Shown piece by piece: positions 43,891 to 54,719 of a stretch of 64,000 nt of DNA. The DNA lies in assembly GCF_900078385.1 (NCBI RefSeq), contig NZ_FLQR01000006.1:124001-188000 (forward strand), read 5' to 3'. The DNA is from an uncultured Microbacterium sp. Lineage in GTDB: Bacteria > Actinomycetota > Actinomycetes > Actinomycetales > Microbacteriaceae. Made by a program: the position numbers and the translations under genes. How positions within the stretch are numbered: position 1 is the first letter of the stretch; every line of letters begins with the position of its first letter. The notes below the pieces were generated by a model that was not told the DNA's origin, ran no database searches, and worked only from the letters and a program-made list of their open reading frames with translations.

Positions 43891-44161
43891 TTACCGCTCC
43901 TCCATTCGGACGTCATCGAGCCGGACGGCGCCGCTGCCGGCCGCATTCCCGTAGCCTCGCACCTGCAGTTGATACCCGTCCCTCTGAATACCGATCTTTC
44001 CCTTATCTCGAAGAGATGCGAGCCAAGCGCTCGGGCATTAATGAATGATCTGCGCGATCGACTCGCTTCCTCGACGCAGTGACCGCTTCGGCTCACGAAC
44101 GAATCCCGGCGGACGAACTGCAGAAGAGCTGTCGGTGAACAGACTCGGGTTGCTGTCACGA

Positions 44162-44752
44162 ATGAGTGATGGCCGGACAATAGGGAGTGTGAAGGACGAC
44201 ACAGACGAACAGGTGTGGCGCGCGGTGCAGCGTGGCGACGATGACGCGTTCGCTTGCGTCTGGGATCGCCACTACGCGCGTGTGTTGAGGCACCTTCGTC
44301 GCCTCTCGCGCGACGCTCCGGACGCAGAGGATCTGGCGGCGATGACGTTCCTGGAGGCCTGGCGCAAACGACACAAGGTGCGCTTCGTGGACGCGTCGCT
44401 GTTGCCGTGGCTCCTCGTGACGGCAACCAATCTTCACCGGAACGCTGCCCGCGCGCGGGCGAGGTACGCGAAGGTGCTGGCCCGCGTACCGCCCCCGCCG
44501 TCTCCGCGTGAACCCACTGAGCATTTTGAGCGCGCGCAGCTTGACCCCGGCCTACGTCACGCACTGTCCACGCTCACCGCGCAAGACGTCACGCTTCTTC
44601 TCCTCGTCGCGTTGGAGGGGCTGCCCGTCAACGAAGCGGCGTCGGTCGTGGGGCTCCGCGAGTCCGCGGCGCGCAAACGATTGTCGCGGTTGCGGGCCCG
44701 GATGCAAGCAGACGGTGACGTACGAAACATAGTGGAAGGAGCCAGATCATGA
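44162..44752 (+). CDS. RNA polymerase sigma factor, sigma-70/ECF family
   Basis: About 196 residues. Region 2 is DDDAFACVWDRHYARVLRHLRRLSRDAPDAEDLAAMTFLEAWRKRHKVRF, with the aromatic pair and DAEDL of ECF sigmas; region 4 is LTAQDVTLLLLVALEGLPVNEAASVVGLRESAARKRLSRLRARM. There is no region 3. The start is uncertain: ATG 44162 (used here) or GTG 44189. Its 4-nt overlap with a membrane-protein gene fits a sigma/anti-sigma-like pair. Target promoters unknown; the divergent lipoprotein gene is a candidate. Confidence 0.85.
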   Translation: MSDGRTIGSVKDDTDEQVWRAVQRGDDDAFACVWDRHYARVLRHLRRLSRDAPDAEDLAAMTFLEAWRKRHKVRFVDASLLPWLLVTATNLHRNAARARARYAKVLARVPPPPSPREPTEHFERAQLDPGLRHALSTLTAQDVTLLLLVALEGLPVNEAASVVGLRESAARKRLSRLRARMQADGDVRNIVEGARS

Positions 44753-45417
44753 CCGAGACGGCGTCCGAAAGACAACACGCCCTGCGCGATGCCGCGATTC
44801 ACTATGTCCGTGAACGAGGAGTGAAGTCGCGCGTGCGACGTGTTGCAGTGCCGCTGGTGCTTTCCGGCGTGCTCGCGGGAGGAGGCGTCACGTATGCGGC
44901 GGCCACCGTCCTCGACCTCGCGACGGACTACCCCAGCCCGCAGGAGCGCGCCATCACAGATCAACTCGAACCGCTCGTTCAGAAGCTGCAGGCGGTGGCG
45001 GGAGGCGAAGGGGCGCTGGTCACCACGATCGACGATCAGCCCAACGGGTTCGGATCTCTGATTGTGGAGACCGATCGACCGGGCCTCACCCTGTACTGGA
45101 AAGGTGCCGTGCCGGTCAGCATCTCCCGCATCATCGAAGAGCATCCCGACATCGACGTGACCATCCGCGACGCGCCGTTCAACTACGCCGAACTCGCGGC
45201 TGCACGTGACGCGATCGCAGCGCAGCTCAATGAGGAACTCGACGGCAGAGGCACCCTCGTGAGCGTCGGGTCTGAGAGCCAAGCACGCGGACTGATCATC
45301 GACGTCCAGACTGAGCGCGCCCTCACGGAGGACGACATCCGGAGGGCTGTCGCCCGCCTCACAACCGTGCCGCTGGTGGAAATCAGCGTGGGTGAGGAAG
45401 GCGTCACGTTGTTCTAG
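44749..45417 (+). CDS. Membrane protein coupled to the sigma factor (possible anti-sigma or sensor)
   Basis: A 222-residue single-pass protein: cytosolic stretch of about 30 residues (MTETASERQHALRDAAIHYVRERGVKSRVRR), a membrane segment (VAVPLVLSGVLAGGGVTYAAATVL), then about 165 extracytoplasmic residues with two similar alpha/beta blocks (GALVTTIDDQPNGFGSLIVETDRPGLTLYW and TLVSVGSESQARGLIIDVQTERAL). Coupling to the sigma gene and topology suggest an anti-sigma factor, although the cytosolic part is shorter than classical ZAS domains and lacks HxxxCxxC. Confidence 0.72.
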   Translation: MTETASERQHALRDAAIHYVRERGVKSRVRRVAVPLVLSGVLAGGGVTYAAATVLDLATDYPSPQERAITDQLEPLVQKLQAVAGGEGALVTTIDDQPNGFGSLIVETDRPGLTLYWKGAVPVSISRIIEEHPDIDVTIRDAPFNYAELAAARDAIAAQLNEELDGRGTLVSVGSESQARGLIIDVQTERALTEDDIRRAVARLTTVPLVEISVGEEGVTLF

Positions 45418-45727
45418 GCGCGGCACGCGATGCGCCCGCGCGCGTCACCCATACCGCCGTGTAGGCCCTCGCGGATGCAGACCCCGCGTTGGCGAATGCG
45501 CACGATGGCGCAGGCGCCTCACCGAGGTCTCCGATCACGGCAGGCTGACTTGACACATCTAGCTGGCGGTCCACGGCGTGCGTCCCGGTTTGGAGAAGCA
45601 CTGCGTCTACGATCGCCGCCGAACAGCGCTCGCCGAGTGCAGCGCAGCTCGCGATTGAGCAGGTGAGCGCTCCGGACGTCAACACGACTGCTGCGACCCG
45701 ACGCAACTGCAGGCGGGTCCGTCTCAC
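45404..45727 (-). CDS. Possible small secreted or lipoprotein, convergent with the sigma operon
   Basis: A 107-codon frame from GTG 45727: RRTRLQLRRVAAVVLTSGALTCSIASC looks like a signal peptide with a lipobox-like SIASC, then AALGERCSAAIVDAVLLQTG and an Ala-rich tail. It fills most of the 357-bp gap between 45417 and 45775 and overlaps the sigma operon's last gene by 14 nt at the 3' ends. No recognisable family. Coding is plausible but not certain. Confidence 0.45.
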   Translation of the reverse strand: MRRTRLQLRRVAAVVLTSGALTCSIASCAALGERCSAAIVDAVLLQTGTHAVDRQLDVSSQPAVIGDLGEAPAPSCAFANAGSASARAYTAVWVTRAGASRAAPRTT

Positions 45728-45774
45728 GAATCGGAACGTACCTTATGCGGCGCAGGCCGGCGTGAATCGGGAGG

Positions 45775-46071
45775 TCAGGCCGGGATCAGGCGCTCGACGC
45801 GTGCGAGGTCCGCGTCATGCTCGTCGTGCTCGAGTTCGATGTCGAAGTCGTTCTGGATGTTGAGCCAGTAGCGCTCCGAGAGGCCGAACGCACGAGAAAG
45901 CCGTAGTGCGGTATCGGTGGTGATCCGCCGCTTGCCGCGGATGATCTCGCTGAGCCTGGTCTGCGGCAGGCCGGTCGCCTGCGCAAGGCGGTAGGCCGTG
46001 ATCCCTAGCGGCTCGAGGAACTCGGTCTGGAGAATCTCACCCGGGGTGATCGGGTCGTGTGCTTTCGTCAT
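45775..46071 (-). CDS. higA: HigA-type antitoxin
   Basis: A 98-residue XRE-family antitoxin: PITPGEILQTEFLEPLGITAYRLAQATGLPQTRLSEIIRGKRRITTDTALRLSRAFGLSERYWLNIQNDFDIE is the standard HigA/VapI HTH. It neutralises HigB and represses the operon. It follows the toxin gene after 13 bp (toxin-first order, as usual for higBA). ATG 46071 follows GAGGGACC. Confidence 0.93.
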   Translation of the reverse strand: MTKAHDPITPGEILQTEFLEPLGITAYRLAQATGLPQTRLSEIIRGKRRITTDTALRLSRAFGLSERYWLNIQNDFDIELEHDEHDADLARVERLIPA

Positions 46072-46084
46072 CGGTGGTCCCTCC

Positions 46085-46366
46085 TCAGTGGTAGTCGACG
46101 ATCTGTACGTCGGTCGGGCCGGCCGATGTCCAGACGAAGCAGATGCGGTACTGGTCGTTGATACGAATCGAGTGCTGTCCGTCGCGGTCGCCGGCCAGCT
46201 TCTCGAGCCGGTTGCCCGGCGGGATGCGCAGGTCGTTGATCGTCTCGGCGGCGTTGAGCAGGCGGAGCTTCTTCTGTGCCGCGCGTTGCAGTTCCTGCCC
46301 GAATTGCCGGACATGCTCGCGCGCCCAGACTTTGCGCGTCGCCTCGTCCGCGCAAGACTGGATCAC
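46085..46366 (-). CDS. higB: HigB-type mRNA-interferase toxin
   Basis: A 93-residue RelE/HigB-fold toxin: (M)IQSCADEATRKVWAREHVRQFGQELQRAAQKKLRLLNAAETINDLRIPPGNRLEKLAGDRDGQHSIRINDQYRICFVW matches HigB, with RLEKLAGDR and the SIRINDQYRICF block typical of ribosome-dependent mRNA endonucleases. Chosen GTG at 46366 gives the canonical MIQS start; longer readings continue into unrelated sequence. Its promoter is 7 bp upstream, so translation is probably leaderless. Confidence 0.9.
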   Translation of the reverse strand: MIQSCADEATRKVWAREHVRQFGQELQRAAQKKLRLLNAAETINDLRIPPGNRLEKLAGDRDGQHSIRINDQYRICFVWTSAGPTDVQIVDYH

Positions 46367-46372
46367 CCCACC

Positions 46373-46401
46373 ATGATAACGCGAGCCGATAGTATCGGCA
46401 A
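46373..46401 (-). promoter_or_regulatory. higBA promoter with HigA operator in the spacer
   Basis: On the minus strand TTGCCG (46401-46396) and TATCAT (46378-46373) are 17 bp apart, a near-consensus promoter. The perfect palindrome GCCGATA-G-TATCGGC (46385-46399) fills the spacer and -35, the expected place for HigA autorepression. Confidence 0.8.
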
Positions 46402-46560
46402 GCGGTAGTGGACGAACGGGCGCGCGGTAGCGGGTCCCCTCGTCGCGGCGGGGTCCCTGTCGGCGACGCTCTTGCAACAGCGCGGCCATCGTCTCGGGTA
46501 CCCCGCCCGGGCGAGTGCGCGATCGCGGGATGACCAACGGGCGCCGATCACGACGCTTCA

Positions 46561-46596
46561 GTGCACACATAGGTGCACACATGCCGGTGCACACAT
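46561..46596. repeat. Triplet of GTGCACACAT arm-like repeats
   Basis: Exact copies start at 46561, 46573 and 46587. They lie 175-210 bp to the left of repeat copy 2, inside the island, as P-arm sites would. The surrounding 46402-46770 holds no gene I can support: open frames there lack ribosome sites and family resemblance. Confidence 0.6.
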
Positions 46597-46734
46597 CCGC
46601 TCTGATCGGACTTTGGTAGACAGGCGCTGGCGACGAAAGGCCGCGGATCCACGCGGGAATCACTCGACGTCGCCGAGGAGGCGAGTCAGACGCTGACCAG
46701 GCCGAATCAGACAGCGCCCGCACCCCAGAAACCA

Positions 46735-46764
46735 CGAAAACCCGCGGGTTTCCGCGGGTTTTCG
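46735..46764. terminator. Perfect hairpin beside the right tRNA-Arg repeat
   Basis: CGAAAACCCGCGG (46735-46747) and CCGCGGGTTTTCG (46752-46764) form a perfect 13-bp stem around a GTTT loop, homologous to the hairpin at 42524-42553. Probably the transplanted terminator of the parental tRNA-Arg gene. Confidence 0.65.
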
Positions 46765-46770
46765 ATCGTT

Positions 46771-46834
46771 ACTGTCTCAACACAGTGTGCGCCCGAAGAG
46801 ACTCGAACTCCCAACCTTCTGATCCGTAGACCAA
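46771..46834 (-). repeat. 64-bp repeat copy 2: tRNA-Arg(ACG) 3' end, attachment-site-like
   Basis: Identical to 42557-42620. The tRNA 3' half occupies 46829-46787 on the minus strand; its 5' half is missing here too. The two copies bound a 4.2-kb island carrying a lipoprotein, sigma factor with partner, and higBA, but no integrase. Confidence 0.85.
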
Positions 46835-46880
46835 GCGGTGCGGCTCATGAATGCCGTGATTCCGCGGTTCCGAGTGGCAG

Positions 46881-46902
46881 GTGCACACATGAGTGCACAC
46901 AT
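46881..46902. repeat. GTGCACACAT doublet to the right of copy 2
   Basis: Exact decamers at 46881-46890 and 46893-46902, in the same relation to copy 2 (47 bp) as the doublet at 42668 has to copy 1. It lies outside the 4.2-kb island, which suggests a second element was once integrated in tandem. The 340 bp from 46903 to the hutI end contain a tRNA-Phe fragment and terminator, and no gene. Confidence 0.6.
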
Positions 46903-47183
46903 CCCGCACGAGGGCGACAACGAGCGACATCCCTCTACCTGCGGTGAGATTTGCACTCATCGACCGGGCGTTCGCTCAGTCCGCTCAAGGGGCGGTCGCC
47001 GCGTCATTCCGCCGTTCGACGACCGGTGCGGCGAGGGTCATCTCTGTTCACCGCCACTTAACTCTTCCCGATTCTTTCCCACGTCGTGTTGGCCCCCTGG
47101 TCGTCCAGTCAGCAACCGCGGAAGGCCCCGATCGTGGCTGTCGCCTGATTGAAAGAGCAACGGGTCGGCAGATGCAACCGGAC

Positions 47184-47205
47184 TCGACGCCCGTCGGAGC
47201 CACTG
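47184..47205 (+). repeat. 22-bp tRNA-Phe 3' end repeat, left copy
   Basis: TCGACGCCCGTCGGAGCCAC plus two further bases is identical to 62093-62114 and matches the T-arm and acceptor 3' end of tRNA-Phe. The sequence in front (about 47140-47183) only vaguely recalls a tRNA (GAAAGAGC like a D-arm) and cannot fold as one. With the right copy it brackets the hut region. Confidence 0.65.
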
Positions 47206-47243
47206 GCCCTTCTTCAGGCTTCTACTGGAGGAGGGCCTTTTTC
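47205..47243 (+). terminator. Intrinsic terminator after the left tRNA-Phe fragment
   Basis: GGCCCTTCTTCA pairs with TGGAGGAGGGCC (two G-U pairs) around the loop GGCTTCTAC, followed by five T. The loop is shared with the terminator at 62114-62151 although the stems differ. Located at the 3' end of hutI, it also separates the convergent side. Confidence 0.7.
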
Positions 47244-48441
47244 ATGCCCCTGAATCGGCCCGCGCCCGGTCGATAACGACCGTCTGAGTCCCCGTCGACG
47301 CGAGGACGCGGTCGACGAGGGGCACCCCCGGTCGATAGGCCAGATGCACGTAGGACGGAGCGCCCAGGATCACAAGGTCCGCGGCGGCCCCGAGCATCAC
47401 GACGCCGAGGTCGCGGCGCCGCAGCGCTCGCGCGCCGCCGGCCGTCGCGGACCACAGCGCCTGCGCCGGCGTCATCCTCATTTCGCGAACGGCGAGCGCG
47501 ATGCACAGCGGCATCGATGAGGTGTAGCTGGAGCCCGGGTTGCAGTCGGTCGCGAGAGCGACCGTCACGCCTGCATCAAGCAATCGCAACACGTCGGGAT
47601 AGGGCTGACGCGTAGAGAACTCCGCGCCGGGGAGCAGCGTCGCCACGGTGGTCGATGACGCAAGCGCGGCGATGTCGCGCTCTGTGAGGAATGTGCAATG
47701 GTCGACAGCCGCAGCATCGAGCTCGACGGCGAGCGCGACTCCCCCAGAAGGTCCGAGCTGTCCTGCGTGCAGCCGAGCGCCGAGGCCACGCTGTTGACCC
47801 GCGGTGATCACCGCGCGCGCCTGATCGACGTCGAACGCGCCGTCCTCGCAGAATGCGTCGATCCAGCGCGCGTAGGCAGCCGCCGCGTCCAGCATGGGGC
47901 CACGGACGAGGTCGACATAGCCGGCGACGTCACCGGCGTACTCCGGTGGCGGGACGTGCGCCCCGAGGAACGTCGTCTCCGGGGTGAACTCGCGGGCGAT
48001 GCGGAGAGCGCGCGCCTCGTCGGCGACCGTCAGGCCGTAACCGCTCTTGATCTCGACGGTCGTCGTGCCTTGGGCGCGCATCTCAGCGACGAGCCGGGCT
48101 GCATTGTCACGGAGGGTGCGGTCTGCCGCCGCGCGGGTCGCCGTCACCGTACTGCGGATGCCGCCGGCACTGTACTGCTCGCCGCGCATGCGGTGCTCGA
48201 ACTCCACCGCCCGGTCCCCCGCGAACATCACGTGTGAGTGGCTGTCGACGAAGCCGGGGATGACACAGCCACCTCGCGCGTCGATTTTCTGGTCAGCAGC
48301 GGGAGCGGCCCGCGCGTCGCCGACCCACGCGATCACGCCGCGGTCGACGACGACGGCCTGATTCGCAAGCTCCGCAGTCCCGGGCCCGACATTCGGATCG
48401 TTGGTGACGAGAAGGCCGATCTGGTCAATGAGGATGCTCAT
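47242..48441 (-). CDS. hutI: Imidazolonepropionase
   Basis: A 399-residue amidohydrolase converting 4-imidazolone-5-propionate to N-formimino-L-glutamate. Metal site [22 protein letters not shown] has the His-x-His and the substrate-binding Arg/Glu; [18 protein letters not shown] and AHVPPPEY follow; [17 protein letters not shown] and [16 protein letters not shown] complete the HutI pattern. Last gene of the long minus-strand operon, overlapping hutF by 4 nt. Confidence 0.95.
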   Translation of the reverse strand: MSILIDQIGLLVTNDPNVGPGTAELANQAVVVDRGVIAWVGDARAAPAADQKIDARGGCVIPGFVDSHSHVMFAGDRAVEFEHRMRGEQYSAGGIRSTVTATRAAADRTLRDNAARLVAEMRAQGTTTVEIKSGYGLTVADEARALRIAREFTPETTFLGAHVPPPEYAGDVAGYVDLVRGPMLDAAAAYARWIDAFCEDGAFDVDQARAVITAGQQRGLGARLHAGQLGPSGGVALAVELDAAAVDHCTFLTERDIAALASSTTVATLLPGAEFSTRQPYPDVLRLLDAGVTVALATDCNPGSSYTSSMPLCIALAVREMRMTPAQALWSATAGGARALRRRDLGVVMLGAAADLVILGAPSYVHLAYRPGVPLVDRVLASTGTQTVVIDRARADSGA

Positions 48442-49757
48442 GCCCAGACCTCCGCGATCGCCTCCGCCAGAAGCGTTCCGACGTCACCGAGACGGTGCTT
48501 GCGGGCGGTGACGACACGACGACCGTGCACAACGACATCGGTCACGTCCGACGCGGAGGCGGAGAGCCACACCTGATCGGATCGGGAGCCTGCCGTGCGG
48601 GGGCTGCCCGGGTCGACGGCGACGAGATCGCAGACGGAGCCGACGACCAGTCGGCCGCCGGTCCATCCGAGGGAGCGATATCCGTCCTGGCCCGCCATGA
48701 CGAGAAGCTCGGCGGGGTCGAAGCGGCCGCGCTGACCGCTTGCGAGACGCTCGTTCATCTCGATCCCGCGCGCCTCCTCAAACGGGTCCAGAGCGACGTG
48801 CTGGTCCGAGCCCAGAGTGAGTCGCACGCCGGCGTCAGCCAGTCGTCGCGCAGGGCCGATCCCGTCAGCGAGGTCGCGCTCGGTCGTGGGACAGAAGCAC
48901 GCGAATGCGGCGGGCCGGGCGAGAGCATCGATGTCCTCCGCGCTCACATGCGTCGCGTGCACCGCGGTGAAGGACGGGTCGATGAGGTCCGCATCGGCCA
49001 GCACGCGCATCGGGGTGCGACCGGTCTCGGCGAGCACCTGTGCATTCTCGGCGGGCTGTTCGGAGACGTGCGCGTGGACGGGCAGTCCCCTCGTTCTCTC
49101 GCGGAACTCGCGGAGGTCGGCGGGTGCGACCGCGCGGACCGAGTGCACGGCTGCGCCCACGATCGCCGTCGCCGTCGACGAGACGAGTGCGCGCCGCCGA
49201 CCCCACGCCTCCACCGACCCGTCACTGAACCGGCGTTGGTCGGTTGCGAGCGGCAGCGCGGACCCGTCTTCTGCGAGCCCGCCCCGGAGATAGAGCGTGT
49301 CGAGCAGCGTCAGTCGGATTCCTGCGTCCGCCGCCGCCGCCAGGATGGCCCGTTCCATTGCGGCATCACCATACGGAGTGCCATCGGGCCGGCCATGGAT
49401 GTAGTGGAACTCGCCCACCAGCGTGAATCCCGCGAGCACCATCTCCGCGAACACGGCGGTCGCGAGGCGGCGGTAGGAGTCAGGGCTCAGCCGCGTCGCG
49501 ACGTCGTACATCGCCGTTCGCCACGTCCAGAATGTGCCACCGTCGCCGTGGGTGCGGCCGCGGAGCGCACGGTGGAACGCATGGGAGTGCGCGTTGGCCA
49601 GCCCGGCCAGAATCAGGCCGGGAAGGATCTCGTCGGTCCCCGAGGCCGCAGCGCGGACGTCGACAGAGTGGATCACGCCATCGACGACAGAGATCCGGAC
49701 GGCGTCCTCCACTCTTCCGTCGACGATCGCTCGCTCGCACCAGAAGACGGTCATCAC
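48438..49757 (-). CDS. hutF: Formimidoylglutamate deiminase
   Basis: A 439-residue amidohydrolase that deiminates N-formimino-L-glutamate to N-formyl-L-glutamate plus ammonia. [39 protein letters not shown] is a HutF hallmark; [95 protein letters not shown] continue it. It implies the two-step (HutF plus deformylase) branch rather than HutG formiminoglutamase. Overlaps both neighbours by 4 nt. Confidence 0.94.
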   Translation of the reverse strand: MMTVFWCERAIVDGRVEDAVRISVVDGVIHSVDVRAAASGTDEILPGLILAGLANAHSHAFHRALRGRTHGDGGTFWTWRTAMYDVATRLSPDSYRRLATAVFAEMVLAGFTLVGEFHYIHGRPDGTPYGDAAMERAILAAAADAGIRLTLLDTLYLRGGLAEDGSALPLATDQRRFSDGSVEAWGRRRALVSSTATAIVGAAVHSVRAVAPADLREFRERTRGLPVHAHVSEQPAENAQVLAETGRTPMRVLADADLIDPSFTAVHATHVSAEDIDALARPAAFACFCPTTERDLADGIGPARRLADAGVRLTLGSDQHVALDPFEEARGIEMNERLASGQRGRFDPAELLVMAGQDGYRSLGWTGGRLVVGSVCDLVAVDPGSPRTAGSRSDQVWLSASASDVTDVVVHGRRVVTARKHRLGDVGTLLAEAIAEVWA

Positions 49758-50955
49758 CGCACCCGCGCCCGGATGGTGGCGACAAGGGCGGCAACGCCGT
49801 GCTCACAGTCGGCGTCGTCCGCCCTCTCCTCCGGCGCGTGCGAGATGCCGGTCGGGTTCCGGACGAGGAGCATGGTCGTCGGGATCCCGGCGAGCGCCAG
49901 GACGCCGGCATCGTGCCCGGCGCCGGAGGGCAGCACCGGGACATCTCCGAGGTGTGCGGCGACGGCGGCTGTCAGGCCGGGGTCGAAGGCCGTATCGGCC
50001 GTCCATGATTCCTCCGTCGGCGAGAAGCCCGTCACACGTCGAACGTCGGCGAGCACCCGGCGAACGGCGCGCTCATCCGCCGCGCGCGCATCGATCCACA
50101 GCGAGGCCGATCCGGGGATGGAGTTCACCGCTCCAGGGACGACCCGCACCTTTCCGACTGTCGCGAGCGCGCCGTATGTCTGCGCCGCCCGGCGCACCGC
50201 GAGAACGACGTGCGCGAGCCCGATCATCGGGTCCCGGCGAGCGGCGAGCGGCGTCGTCCCGGCGTGGTTCTGCTGTCCGGGAAAGTCGACACGCCAGCGC
50301 CCGTGCGGCCAGATCCCGGCACCTACTCCGACCGGCGCATCCGCGGCGATGAGCCCCGCACGCCCGTCGCGCGCTGGAAGATGACCCTGCTCGATGTGCA
50401 ACTCGACGAACTCGCCGATCCGCGCGACCCGCTCCGCGTCGTGGCCGACATGCCGGACGGGCTGCCCGGCACGCGTCATGGCGTCGGCCAGCGAGCCGCC
50501 GTCGCTGTCCTTGAGGCCGAGTGCGCGCTCGGATGACAACGCGCCGACCATGAGTCGCGACCCGACACAAGCGACTCCGAACCGGGCTCCCTCCTCGTCA
50601 GCGAACGCCACGACTGCCATCGGCCGGGTCGGGACGAAATCGTCGCGCCGGAGGGTCGCGATGGCGGTGAAGGCCGAGGCCACGCCGAGCGGCCCGTCGT
50701 ACGCGCCCCCGTCGGGGACACTGTCGAGGTGCGATCCCATAACGAACGCGGTGCCCGGCAGGTCCGGTCGCCACCACGCCCAGAGGTTTCCGTTGCGATC
50801 GGTCTCGACGTCGAGGTCGAGCGCATCTGCGCATTGAAGGAACCATTGTCGGCACTCGAGGTCGGCCGCCGTCCAGGACTGTCGGTCGTACCCGCGCCCG
50901 GAAGCGCTGACGCCGACATCGGTCAGCTCGCCCAGCAGTCCGCCGACGACGGACA

Positions 50956-50956
<1 letters not shown>
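49754..50956 (-). CDS. M20-family amidohydrolase (allantoate amidohydrolase-like), probable N-formylglutamate deformylase
   Basis: A 400-residue M20 metallohydrolase of the allantoate amidohydrolase/N-carbamoylase group: GRNGNLWAW-like start, MGSHLDSVPDGGAYDGPLGVASA with first metal His/Asp, FADEEGARFGVACVGSRLMVG with EE, ELHIEQGHL, GQQNHAGTTPLAARRDP and PSGAGHDAGVLALAGIPTTMLLV. Lying between hutU and hutF, overlapping both, with no hutG in the operon, it is the best candidate for the final deformylation to glutamate and formate. Activity is inferred from context; the same M20 gene occurs in other actinobacterial hut loci. Confidence 0.85.
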
Positions 50957-52610
<1,654 letters not shown>

Positions 52611-52614
<4 letters not shown>

Positions 52615-54179
52615 ACGAGCTCTCCTCCTGCGGCGCGCGCCGCTTCGAGCAGTGAGCCGTCCATGACCATCGCGTGGGATGCGGCGATCTCGGGGGCGAG
52701 GTAACGGTCAGTGCCAGGACCCGGCACGCTCGCGCGCAGCGCGGCGACGACCGCGGCTGTCACCGGCGAGGGTTGGAGCGGACTCCTCATGTCGATGGCG
52801 CGCGCCGCCGTGAGGATCTCTACGGCGAGTACGCGGGCCAGGCCATCGACCGAGCGCCGCAGCTTCCGTGCGGCCGCCCATCCCATCGAGACGTGGTCCT
52901 CCTGCATAGCCGACGACGGGATCGAGTCGACGGATGCCGGGGCACCGAGCCGTTTCAGCTCGCTGACGATTCCCGCCTGCGTGTACTGGGCGATCATGTG
53001 GCCGGAGTCGACGCCGGGATCGTCGGCGAGGAAGGCGTTGAGTCCGTGGTTGCGGGACACGTCGAGGAAGCGGTCGGTGCGGCGCTCGCTCATGCTCGCG
53101 AGATCGGCGGAGACGATCGCGAGGAAGTCCAGGGCATAGGCGACCGGGGCGCCGTGGAAGTTGCCGTTGGACTCGACGCGTCCGTCGGCGGTGACCGCCG
53201 GATTGTCGACCGCCGACGCCAGCTCGCGCTCGGCGACCAGAGCAGCGTGAGCGATCGTGTCCCGCACCCCGCCGTGGACCTGCGGTGCGCAGCGCAGGGA
53301 GTAGGCGTCCTGCACGCGGGTGAATCCGACACCGGAAGGCAGCAGTCCGGAGCCGGCGAGGACGGCACGCATGTTCGCTGCAGAGTCGCGCTGGCCCGGG
53401 TGGGGGCGCAGCTCCTGCAGGTCCGCCGCGAAGACGGCGTCCGTGCCGCGGAGCCCTTCGACGCTCATCGCTGCGGCAAGGTCAGCCGTCGTGATCAGCC
53501 GACGCAGATCGGTGAGCGCGAGGACCAGCATTCCCAGCATCCCGTCGGTGCCGTTGATGAGAGAGAGTCCTTCCTTCTCCGTGAGGATCACGGGTTCGAT
53601 TCCGGCAGCTGAGAGTGCCTCAGAGGCAGGGACAAGGACCCCGGACGCGTCGCGAACGTCGCCCTCGCCGAGGAGGGCGAGCGCGCAGTGCGCGAGCGGC
53701 GCCAGATCTCCGGAGCAGCCGAGGCTTCCGTACTCGCCCACGATCGGAGTGATGCCGGCGTTCAGGACCGCGGCATAGGTGTCGGCGACGGATGCACGCA
53801 CGCCGGTGCGACCTGTGGCCAGGGTAGAGAGTCGGAGCAACATGAGGGCGCGCACGACCTCGCGTTCCACTTCGGGGCCGGTGCCGGCCGCGTGGCTTCG
53901 CACGAGGGATCGCTGGAGCTGCGCGCGCAGCTCCACGGGGATCTGCTTCGTCGCGAGCGCGCCGAATCCCGTCGAGACGCCGTAATGCGGACGCGTGTCG
54001 GAGGCGAGGTCGGCGATCACGGCAGCGCTGCGGGTCATGGCTGTCACCGCCGCGGGGTCGAGGGAGACGCGGGCGTCGTCACGAGCAACGGCGACGACGT
54101 CGTCGAACGACAGAGCACCGGTGCCGACGAGGACTTCGGTGCGCTGCGCGGCGGCGCGGGGCAGGAGGGCGGTGGTCAC
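52611..54179 (-). CDS. hutH: Histidine ammonia-lyase
   Basis: A 522-residue enzyme (from GTG 54179; an in-frame GTG at 54239 is possible) deaminating L-histidine to urocanate. The MIO prosthetic group should form from Cys155-Ser156-Gly157 in [14 protein letters not shown]: Cys instead of the usual Ala, a variant I recall from Streptomyces HutH. Tyr66 in [11 protein letters not shown] is the catalytic tyrosine; [23 protein letters not shown] and [17 protein letters not shown] are typical. It follows the small-protein pairs by 85 bp and leads the hut part of the operon. Confidence 0.95.
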
Positions 54180-54264
54180 GGGGGGCCAATCTGAGCGGGA
54201 GCGGACGGGGACGATCCCCGGTGGCGACGGCGGACACACGTCACCACCGGGGGGCTGGGAGGGG

Positions 54265-54690
54265 TCAGGCGGCGATGGCGAGTTCGACGACCTGGCCCTG
54301 CTGCAGCCAGTTCTTCATGCCGGCGAGGGCGAGCTCGAGCTCGCCCTCGACGACCTCGCCGATGTAGCTGATCTTCAGTGGCTCGTCGGCCAGGTCGTCG
54401 CCGTACACGACGCAGAACTGCTGACGCGGGTTGTACCAACAGACCGATCCGCGGGCGTACCCCTTCTCAGCCCGGCGCATGGCACCGACTTCCTCGGTGA
54501 GGTAGACGTTCTCCCACGGGGCAACGATCGGCATCGTCCAGAAGACCATTTCGCCGATGATCTTTCCGTGCTGCAGGATGCTCTTCTGCGGGAGGTTCTC
54601 CTTCAGTGCTGCCACGATGCCGGGGACGAGGTCATCGAACACCTGGATCGTGCAGACCTTCTCACCGTCGATGGACATGATGAGTTTCAT
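54265..54690 (-). CDS. Cyclophilin-like small protein, cucumopine-synthase N-half type (copy 2)
   Basis: A 141-residue protein of the DUF3830/cyclophilin-like group: MKLIMSIDGEKVCTIQVFDDLVPGIVAALKENLPQKSILQHGKIIGEMVFWTMPIV, then CWYNPRQQFCVVYGDDLADEPLKISYIGEVVEGELELAL. It is paralogous to the product of 55293-55724 (shared VFDDLVP/IFEDLVP, PRQ-F-V-Y-DDLA-EP, IGEV). From memory, cucumopine synthase has a cyclophilin-like N-terminal half followed by a helical bundle; this would be the first half as a separate chain. AAGGAGAACC precedes the ATG at 54690. Role inferred from context. Confidence 0.7.
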   Translation of the reverse strand: MKLIMSIDGEKVCTIQVFDDLVPGIVAALKENLPQKSILQHGKIIGEMVFWTMPIVAPWENVYLTEEVGAMRRAEKGYARGSVCWYNPRQQFCVVYGDDLADEPLKISYIGEVVEGELELALAGMKNWLQQGQVVELAIAA

Positions 54691-54719
54691 GATTGGTTCT
54701 CCTTCTCGTTTCGTGGGGA

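Noticed and set aside
46841..47183. A short gene between the repeat and hutI
   Set aside because: Open frames here lack ribosome sites and run through repeat and tRNA-derived sequence.
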